From contig JAICHT010000079.1 of NCBI GenBank assembly GCA_025924755.1, positions 1-12,764 on the forward strand: a DNA stretch of 12,764 nt. Direction: 5' to 3'. The number at the start of each line of letters is the position of its first letter. The stretch's first letter is position 1. The position numbers were made by a program, and so were the translations under genes. The stretch is from Chitinophagaceae bacterium (lineage in GTDB: Bacteria > Bacteroidota > Bacteroidia > Chitinophagales > Chitinophagaceae). Shown one piece after another: positions 1-4,752 of the stretch. Below the pieces are notes generated by a model that had not been told where the DNA came from, made no database searches, and saw nothing but the letters and a program-made list of their open reading frames with translations.

Positions 1-525
1 GAGCATCGCAATATATACAGCAGAAGCTCTTTGTTTGGCAATGCTCCAAAAGATTCCGCTTTGGGTGGAGATTTAGAAGGGACAGCCGAGCCCCGGCGGC
101 TGCATCTGGGTATTGATATCTGGGGCAAGCCTTATACTCATGTAACAGCGCCACTGGACGGTATTGTACACAGCTTTGCCTTTAATAATGCTTTTGGCGA
201 TTATGGTGCTACTATCATTTTAAGCCACAGTTTAGACGGGGTATCTTTTTATACGCTATATGGACATCTTAGCCTGGGCTCCATTAAAAATTTAAACGGA
301 GGTGAACGGGTTAAAAAAGGTGATGTATTTGCTGAATTTGGTATTCCGCAGGAAAACGGCAGCTGGCCACCGCATTTGCATTTTCAATTGATAAAAGATA
401 TGCAAGGCTATAAGGGTGATTATCCCGGTGTTTGTAAGGTTTCTGAAAAAGAGACATACCTGGAAAACTGCCCCGACCCGAATATTATTTTAGGCATGAT
501 GCCTTATACTACTGCACAATCTTAA
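1..525 (+). CDS. M23 family metallopeptidase, 5'-truncated by window edge
   Basis: This is the C-terminal part (174 residues visible) of a zinc-dependent LytM/M23 peptidase, a family that cuts peptide cross-links of peptidoglycan outside the inner membrane or acts as a non-catalytic cell-wall factor. The frame is open from base 1, so the true start lies outside the window; the TTG at 31 is internal. Family motifs are visible: HLGIDIW (His35 and Asp39 counted from the window edge, the HxxxD zinc ligands), YGHLS near residue 89, and PPHLHF with the HxH pair at 125 and 127. All expected ligands are present, so the domain looks catalytically competent. The compact LytM fold with little around it resembles short single-domain M23 proteins of Bacteroidota. 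Any signal peptide would be upstream of the window. It ends in TAA and overlaps the convergent oxidoreductase gene by 17 bases. Family assignment is firm; the substrate is inferred. Confidence 0.92.
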   Translation, partial: EHRNIYSRSSLFGNAPKDSALGGDLEGTAEPRRLHLGIDIWGKPYTHVTAPLDGIVHSFAFNNAFGDYGATIILSHSLDGVSFYTLYGHLSLGSIKNLNGGERVKKGDVFAEFGIPQENGSWPPHLHFQLIKDMQGYKGDYPGVCKVSEKETYLENCPDPNIILGMMPYTTAQS

Positions 526-1171
526 AGTTAAACATCGGTGTATCCAGCTTTCGGTATACCAGCACCCAAAAAGGCACAATAGCCTCAACGGCTCTTGCCG
601 CTTCCATACCACCCAGGTCTATCAGGCTGCTGGCTTTCCAATGAAAATTATCCACTAAAAAATGCATCACTTTATTTTTCGAATCGGGATAATTGCCGCA
701 AAGAAACAGGTTATGATCGCCGTTGTTTACCAACCTAGCGTCTACCATCAATTTATAATTAATAGTATTTAAAGTTTTTACTACAAAAGCCCCGGGAAGC
801 GCCTCCTGCACTTTTTCGCCCAGCGATGTAGTATTGCCCAAACCCTCTAAAATGCTGGGTGGCATACCGCTGCTAAAATCCAGCGGATTAGTAAGATCTA
901 TTACTATTTTATTGCGAACATTTTCCGCATCTATACTGTGTACTGCCTCCAGGGTATACTCGCCATTTAAGCAAATAATTATCAGGTCGCCAAACAGCGC
1001 CGCTTCATTAAAACTTCCGGCCGAGGCATATTCACCGGCCCCTTTGGCCCATGCCACCGTTTTTTCGTTTTTAGAAGTGCGGCTGCCCATTTGTACATAA
1101 TGCCCATTCTTAATCAACGCACCGGCCAATGCCTGTCCTACCACTCCCGAACCCAATATGCCTATATTCAT
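509..1171 (-). CDS. NAD(P)-binding oxidoreductase, F420-dependent NADP reductase-like (COG2085)
   Basis: A 220-residue Rossmann-fold protein of the group annotated as NADPH-dependent F420 reductase-like or 'NAD(P)-binding domain-containing'. The N-terminus has the dinucleotide motif GILGSGVVGQALA (Gly7, Gly9, Gly12), and MGSRT at 28-32 supplies an arginine typical of 2'-phosphate (NADP) recognition. Further conserved-looking blocks are IVIDLTNPL, VVKTLNTINY and DLGGMEAARAVE near the C-terminus. The reaction is unknown: most bacteria carrying these paralogues, Bacteroidota included, are not known to make F420, so the substrate may differ from the family name. I chose the ATG at 1171 because the Rossmann motif starts right there; the open frame extends to 1429, but that extension runs into ruvB and has no conserved content. 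A TAnnTTTG match lies 19 bases upstream. The gene is divergent from ruvB and overlaps the peptidase gene tail to tail. The family is clear, the biochemical role is not. Confidence 0.88.
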   Translation of the reverse strand: MNIGILGSGVVGQALAGALIKNGHYVQMGSRTSKNEKTVAWAKGAGEYASAGSFNEAALFGDLIIICLNGEYTLEAVHSIDAENVRNKIVIDLTNPLDFSSGMPPSILEGLGNTTSLGEKVQEALPGAFVVKTLNTINYKLMVDARLVNNGDHNLFLCGNYPDSKNKVMHFLVDNFHWKASSLIDLGGMEAARAVEAIVPFWVLVYRKLDTPMFNFKIVQ

Positions 1172-1189
1172 TTTAGTAAAATTTGATAT

Positions 1190-1197
1190 CAAATGTA
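1190..1197 (-). promoter_or_regulatory. Candidate -7 promoter element for the oxidoreductase gene
   Basis: Read on the minus strand this is TACATTTG, a full match to the Bacteroidota -7 consensus TAnnTTTG, ending 19 bases before the ATG at 1171. No convincing -33 TTG is found 19 to 21 bases upstream, so the call rests on one element only. Confidence 0.4.
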
Positions 1198-1298
1198 CTG
1201 CATCAACAGCAAGAGTTTGCGCAGGAGTTTTTAATTTATTTAGGGTTTGATATGCTAAAAATTTTGGCAAATACCTTATTTTTACGGGTAATAGTACT

Positions 1299-2339
1299 AT
1301 GGCTAATCCTAATTTAACTTCAGAAAAAAGTGCATTAACGTCTGCCGATAAAGAGTTTGAAAATGGCATACGGCCCAAAGAAATGGACGACTTCTCGGGC
1401 CAAGGCCAAATCATTGAAAACCTCACCATTTTTATAAAAGCGGCTAAAATTCGCGGCGAAGCGCTGGATCATGTATTGTTTCATGGCCCTCCCGGTTTAG
1501 GAAAAACCACGCTTTCACGCATCGTGGCCAATGAACTGGGTGTTAATATCAAAGAAACGTCGGGGCCGGTTATAGAAAAACCCGGCGACCTTGCCGGATT
1601 GCTGACCAGTTTAGGACCCAAGGATGTATTGTTTATTGATGAAATACACCGCCTGAGTACCGTGGTGGAAGAATATTTATACTCCGCAATGGAAGACTAT
1701 CGCATCGATATTATGATTGATAGCGGTCCTAATGCACGTAGTATTCAAATCAACCTGAATCCTTTTACCTTGATTGGTGCTACCACGCGGAGCGGCTTAT
1801 TAACAGCGCCGTTGCTATCGCGTTTTGCTATTAAGTCAAGGCTGGAATATTATACCGCCGAAATTCTTAAAAAAATAATCTTACGCTCTGCTGCTATATT
1901 GAATGCTAAAATATCTACTGATGCCGCCGGTGAAATTGCCAGGCGCAGTCGCGGTACGCCGCGTATTGCTAACGGCTTGTTGCGAAGGGTACGCGATTTT
2001 GCACAAGTGCTGAACGATAGTCAGATTGATATGGGCATTACACAGCATGCTTTAAAGGCACTAAATGTGGATGAACATGGCCTGGATGAAATGGACAACC
2101 GAATTCTTCTGGCTATTATTGATAAATTTAAAGGAGGCCCGGTTGGCATCACTACTATTGCTACGGCTGTAGGCGAAGAACCCGGAACCTTGGAAGAAGT
2201 ATATGAACCTTTTTTAATTCAGGAAGGGTTTATGAAACGGACGCCACGCGGCAGGGAAGCTACGGAAAAAGCCTATCGCCATTTGGGTAAAACTCCGCCT
2301 TTGTATGGGCCTGAAGGAATGAATTTATTCAATATGTAA
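1299..2339 (+). CDS. ruvB: Holliday junction branch migration ATPase RuvB
   Basis: RuvB is the hexameric AAA+ motor that, loaded by RuvA onto four-way junctions, drives branch migration during recombinational repair in the cytoplasm. At 346 residues the protein is full length. Visible landmarks: the N-terminal IRPKEMDDFSGQ block (24-35); Walker A HGPPGLGKTT (62-71); Walker B LFIDEIHRL (111-119); sensor 1 IGATTRSGLL (159-168); the arginine-finger region PLLSRF with Arg175; sensor 2 RGTPRIANGLLRR (218-230); and the C-terminal winged helix with the RTPRGR signature (314-319) that contacts DNA. The ATG at 1299 gives the usual short N-terminal tail. ruvA and ruvC are not adjacent, so this is a solitary ruvB, as is common outside Proteobacteria. 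A weak promoter (TTTG at 1246, TACCTTAT at 1272, 22 bases apart) may drive it. A small departure is LLSRFAI where many RuvBs have LRDRFGI; it does not touch catalytic residues. Identification is certain. Confidence 0.99.
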   Translation: MANPNLTSEKSALTSADKEFENGIRPKEMDDFSGQGQIIENLTIFIKAAKIRGEALDHVLFHGPPGLGKTTLSRIVANELGVNIKETSGPVIEKPGDLAGLLTSLGPKDVLFIDEIHRLSTVVEEYLYSAMEDYRIDIMIDSGPNARSIQINLNPFTLIGATTRSGLLTAPLLSRFAIKSRLEYYTAEILKKIILRSAAILNAKISTDAAGEIARRSRGTPRIANGLLRRVRDFAQVLNDSQIDMGITQHALKALNVDEHGLDEMDNRILLAIIDKFKGGPVGITTIATAVGEEPGTLEEVYEPFLIQEGFMKRTPRGREATEKAYRHLGKTPPLYGPEGMNLFNM

Positions 2340-2398
2340 GCGGAAAGATTATGAAAAGATGATCATGTTTTAATATAGCTTTCATGATAAATATGCTA

Positions 2399-2881
2399 TC
2401 AAAACCTTTTTCCAACGGATAAACCTATCCAAGGGGTTAATGTAAATTTATTGGCAACTGGAGTTAAACTTACCCGCCACATTGTATTGTTTTTAGTGTG
2501 TTTTCTATATCCAATACTTGGAATAAAATTGGTAAAATGATCTCCATGTGTATTGTATGCTGCTTTAAAAATTTTACCATCAATCCGGGCCCATGTTATA
2601 CCTAGTCCGGCATCTATAAACGATGTTTTATTTTTTAATGGGAAAAGATAGTTTATCCCAATTGGTAATGCTAAATAGAATGCATTTTCGGTATAAAACC
2701 CAATGCCTACTCTAAGGCCAAGACCTGCCTCTTTTGTTATTTGGTGCTCATAGTTAATGCCACCAAAAAGGCTGTTACCTCCGGCTTCTAAGTAAATATC
2801 ATTTCTTTTTAATTTAGATTGGCCAAAAGAAGCATCAGCAGCAGTTAGCAGTAAAAGAGCTAGCAGTATTAATTTGCTCAC
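2399..2881 (-). CDS. Small secreted protein, probable outer-membrane beta-barrel, hypothetical
   Basis: I do not recognise a named family. The protein is about 160 residues with a classic signal peptide (KLILLALLLLTAADASFGQ, likely cleavage after Ala-Ser-Phe-Gly or at the Gln). The mature part is built of alternating hydrophobic and polar stretches rich in Gly, Tyr and Phe: NDIYLEAGG, GGINYEHQI, LGLRVGIGF, ALPIGINYLF, FIDAGLGITWARI, WIGLSVGKRF. This pattern, with aromatic residues ending strands and a terminal phenylalanine, is that of a small outer-membrane barrel. The start is uncertain because no ATG exists: GTG at 2881 gives a compact signal peptide and is my choice, while TTG at 2917 would add 12 residues. 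The gene is convergent with ruvB (59 bases between stops) and lies downstream of the response-regulator terminator, so it is probably a single-gene unit. Base composition looks more AT-rich than its neighbours. Barrel topology is inferred, function unknown. Confidence 0.65.
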   Translation of the reverse strand: MSKLILLALLLLTAADASFGQSKLKRNDIYLEAGGNSLFGGINYEHQITKEAGLGLRVGIGFYTENAFYLALPIGINYLFPLKNKTSFIDAGLGITWARIDGKIFKAAYNTHGDHFTNFIPSIGYRKHTKNNTMWRVSLTPVANKFTLTPWIGLSVGKRF

Positions 2882-2986
2882 AGCAATTTGTTTAGTTTTA
2901 TAATGAATGAGAAACAATGTAAAATATTTGTTTTACAACTACAAGAGATCAGATACAAATCGCAGATATATGTTATTGGGATTTCT

Positions 2987-3026
2987 TTAAATAAAAAAGG
3001 ATCAAAAGTTTCCTTTCAATCCTTTT
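2987..3026 (-). terminator. Rho-independent terminator of the OmpR-family regulator gene
   Basis: On the minus strand, 22 bases after the stop codon of the response regulator, there is an 8-base stem AAAAGGAT / ATCCTTTT (3019-3026 pairing with 2995-3002), an inner 4-base stem with a small loop, and then the U-rich run TTTTTTATTT. Orientation and U-tract fit termination of that gene and protect the barrel gene downstream from read-through. Confidence 0.65.
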
Positions 3027-3047
3027 CACTATTATCAAATGTTCATT

Positions 3048-3743
3048 TTATTGCACTACCAGTCTGAATCCGTTACCGTGGATATTTACAATTTCAATAT
3101 TGGTGTCTTCTTTTAAATACTTACGCAGCTTGGCTATATATACATCCATACTGCGGCCGTTAAAATAGGTGTCACTGCCCCATATTCTTTTTAAGGCTTG
3201 TTCGCGGGGCAGCAAATCGTTCATATGCTCGCACAGCATTTTTAATAATTCATTTTCCTTGGGTGACAAGGTTTGCATTTTACCACTGTGCGAAAGCTCA
3301 CGCAACTTTGGATTGAAATGGTACGAAGCCAGGTCAAATTCTTTATTCTCCGATTCGCGGTTCAGTTCTTCGTTTCGTTTTAAAATCGCTTTTATTTTCA
3401 GCAGCAATACTTCGCTGTCAAACGGCTTGGTAATATAATCATCAGCGCCAAGTTTATAACCTTGTATAATGTCTTCCTTCATGGTTTTGGCGCTTAAAAA
3501 AAACAGTGGCACATCGGGGTTAATATCCCGTATTTCTTCTGCCAGTGTAAATCCATCCATATTAGGCATCATCACATCCAGCATACACAATTCAAAACCT
3601 TCGCGTTGAAAAGCGGCCAATCCAAGGCGTCCATCTCTTTCCAGCGTTACATCATAATCGTTCAGCTCTAAGTAATTCTTTAGTACACTTCCCAGGTTCG
3701 GATCGTCCTCGCATAATAATATTTTAGCTTTTTTTCCTTCCAT
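3048..3743 (-). CDS. OmpR/PhoB-family response regulator (RprY-like), no adjacent kinase
   Basis: A 231-residue DNA-binding response regulator. The receiver domain (about 7-122) has the acidic pair Glu12/Asp13-Asp14 in CEDDPN, the phospho-acceptor Asp56 in MLDVMMP, the switch Ser84 in FFLSAK, and Lys106 in ITKPFD, so it should be phosphorylatable. The output domain (about 135-230) is a winged helix of the OmpR type: LSPKENELLKML, the recognition-helix region RSMDVYIAKLRKYL, and the wing IVNIHGNGFRLVV. It resembles RprY, the regulator of the RprX/RprY pair of Bacteroides, but I cannot separate it from other Bacteroidota OmpR regulators by eye. No histidine kinase flanks it, so its partner is encoded elsewhere. 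It is divergent from the GroES-like gene with 107 bases between starts, where both promoters must lie, and is followed by a clear terminator, hence monocistronic. A possible -7 element (TAATTTTA, minus strand) covers 3764-3771. Confidence 0.97.
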   Translation of the reverse strand: MEGKKAKILLCEDDPNLGSVLKNYLELNDYDVTLERDGRLGLAAFQREGFELCMLDVMMPNMDGFTLAEEIRDINPDVPLFFLSAKTMKEDIIQGYKLGADDYITKPFDSEVLLLKIKAILKRNEELNRESENKEFDLASYHFNPKLRELSHSGKMQTLSPKENELLKMLCEHMNDLLPREQALKRIWGSDTYFNGRSMDVYIAKLRKYLKEDTNIEIVNIHGNGFRLVVQ

Positions 3744-3836
3744 GATTCTTAATTTTTGTGTATTAAAATTAACGTATTTGCAGGTATCTTCCCTTACATT
3801 ATGGTATAATCAAAAAATTTGCCCGATATGTTGTTT

Positions 3837-3844
3837 TACTTTTG
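3837..3844 (+). promoter_or_regulatory. -7 promoter element of the GroES-like gene, near-leaderless
   Basis: TACTTTTG is a perfect TAnnTTTG match ending only 6 bases before the ATG at 3851. Since transcription in Bacteroidota begins a few bases after this element, the messenger would start at or very near the start codon. A TTTG at 3818 could be the -33 element, though the 15-base spacing is short. The same ten-base string TACTTTTGCA recurs before the next gene. Confidence 0.6.
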
Positions 3845-3850
3845 CACTTT

Positions 3851-4222
3851 ATGGAGATTACATCAGACAACCGATTAAAGAAACTCATTATCATAGGTGA
3901 CCGGGTATTGATACAGCCTTCTGCACCCAATGACCGCACGGAAAGCGGACTGTTTTTGCCACCCGGCGTACAGGAAAAGGAAAGAGTGCAGCAAGGATAT
4001 ATTATTAAAATAGGGCCCGGCTATGCAATACCATTACCACCCGAAGATGAACCCTGGAAGGCAGCCGAAGAACAGGTAAAATATTTACCGCTGCAAGCCC
4101 GCGAAGGTGACCTGGCCATTTTTTTATTAAGCGGCGCTACGGAAATAATATATGCCGGACAAAAGTATTTTATTGTGCCGCAAAGCGCTATACTGATGCT
4201 GGAGCGGGAAGAGGATTTGTAA
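3851..4222 (+). CDS. GroES-like co-chaperonin family protein, stand-alone
   Basis: A 123-residue protein with a Cpn10 (GroES) fold. Recognisable parts are the first strands KKLIIIGDRVLIQP (10-23), a mobile-loop-like segment RTESGLFLPPGVQEKERVQQG (29-49) whose LFL takes the place of the hydrophobic tripeptide that docks into GroEL, IIKIGPG (51-57), and a C-terminal barrel REGDLAIFL...QKYFIVPQSAILMLE. It is longer than the usual GroES of about 97 residues because of an acidic, proline-rich insertion AIPLPPEDEPWKAAEEQVKYL (59-79) where GroES has its short roof region. There is no groEL next to it, so this is not the canonical groES. Bacteroidota often carry such an extra GroES-family protein; whether it caps GroEL, tunes it or does something else is unknown. 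I chose ATG 3851 over TTG 3842 because the latter falls inside the -7 element. Its stop is 58 bases from the HYC_CC_PP gene, which has its own promoter. Confidence 0.88.
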   Translation: MEITSDNRLKKLIIIGDRVLIQPSAPNDRTESGLFLPPGVQEKERVQQGYIIKIGPGYAIPLPPEDEPWKAAEEQVKYLPLQAREGDLAIFLLSGATEIIYAGQKYFIVPQSAILMLEREEDL

Positions 4223-4259
4223 TACCAGGCCCGTGGTGATAGTATATCTTTAAAAGAAG

Positions 4260-4267
4260 TACTTTTG
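4260..4267 (+). promoter_or_regulatory. -7 promoter element of the HYC_CC_PP / receptor unit
   Basis: A second perfect TAnnTTTG (TACTTTTG), 13 bases before the GTG start at 4281, identical over ten bases (TACTTTTGCA) to the element before the GroES-like gene. A short leader of about ten bases is expected. No good -33 TTG is visible, which can suggest activator dependence. Confidence 0.55.
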
Positions 4268-4280
4268 CAACTATTGAACA

Positions 4281-4661
4281 GTGAAAAAGATTATTGTCAT
4301 ATTACTTTTGGTTGTGTACGGTTTTTCCTCCTCCGGAATGACGCTGCATTTTCATTATTGCTGTGGCAGGCTGGATAAGATAGGCCTATCACCGGCAATC
4401 GAAGCCAACTGTGGTAAACAGCATAAAATCATAAAAAAGTCTTGCTGTGATAATAAGCAACTGGAACTGAAAGTTAGTTCGTACCAGCAGGCAGAGGCTG
4501 TTGCCAAACTGGTGTTCCCCTCTTTTGAGGCCACTAAATCCTATACTCATTTTGCAGTAACACAGCACCGAAGCGGTAAGCAACTTATCCTGCAGGTTTT
4601 TACACCACCGCCGCTGCTACATAATCCGCTTTACCTTCTTTATGGTGTCTATAGAATTTGA
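4281..4661 (+). CDS. HYC_CC_PP family protein (cysteine-rich, membrane-anchored or exported)
   Basis: A 126-residue protein of the Bacteroidota family named after its three signatures, all present: HYC at 25-27 (within LHFHYCCG), CC at 55-56 (KKSCCDNK) and PP at 109-110 (FTPPPL). Residues 1-20 form a hydrophobic signal or anchor segment after Lys2-Lys3. Including Cys28 and Cys44 there are five cysteines plus His23 and His25, which suggests soft-metal binding or disulfides in the periplasm; this is inference, as the family has no established biochemistry that I know of. The GTG start at 4281 directly precedes the lysine-rich n-region, and a TACTTTTG promoter element lies 13 bases upstream. The next gene, 91 bases downstream on the same strand, is a TonB-dependent receptor carrying a heavy-metal-associated domain, a neighbour that supports a role in metal uptake. 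Family call is strong, function tentative. Confidence 0.88.
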   Translation: MKKIIVILLLVVYGFSSSGMTLHFHYCCGRLDKIGLSPAIEANCGKQHKIIKKSCCDNKQLELKVSSYQQAEAVAKLVFPSFEATKSYTHFAVTQHRSGKQLILQVFTPPPLLHNPLYLLYGVYRI

Positions 4662-4665
4662 TTGA

Positions 4666-4733
4666 TACTGGTTTTCGCCTTCCATTTAATGAGTATGCAT
4701 CATACAATTGCCATATTCATTTTCTAACCAGTA
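4666..4733. repeat. Inverted repeat with central hairpin upstream of the receptor gene
   Basis: The 91-base gap between the HYC_CC_PP gene and the receptor gene holds an 8-base inverted repeat, TACTGGTT (4666-4673) and AACCAGTA (4726-4733). Between the arms sits a small hairpin, GTATG-CAT-CATAC (4693-4705). It could be an operator, an mRNA structure that sets the ratio of the two products, or chance. No U-tract follows, so it is not a standard terminator. Confidence 0.35.
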
Positions 4734-4752
4734 AAAAATCAAAATTTACTCC

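Noticed and set aside
834..1100. Plus-strand 88-codon frame inside the oxidoreductase gene
   Set aside because: Shadow frame without motif, fully covered by the conserved minus-strand gene.
1172..1429. N-terminal extension of the oxidoreductase reading frame on the minus strand
   Set aside because: It lacks domain content, overlaps the ruvB start region, and the Rossmann motif begins exactly at the internal ATG 1171.
2362..2388. ATCATG/CATGAT inverted repeat as a terminator between ruvB and the barrel gene
   Set aside because: Only six pairs, a 15-base loop and no U-tract; expected by chance in AT-rich sequence.
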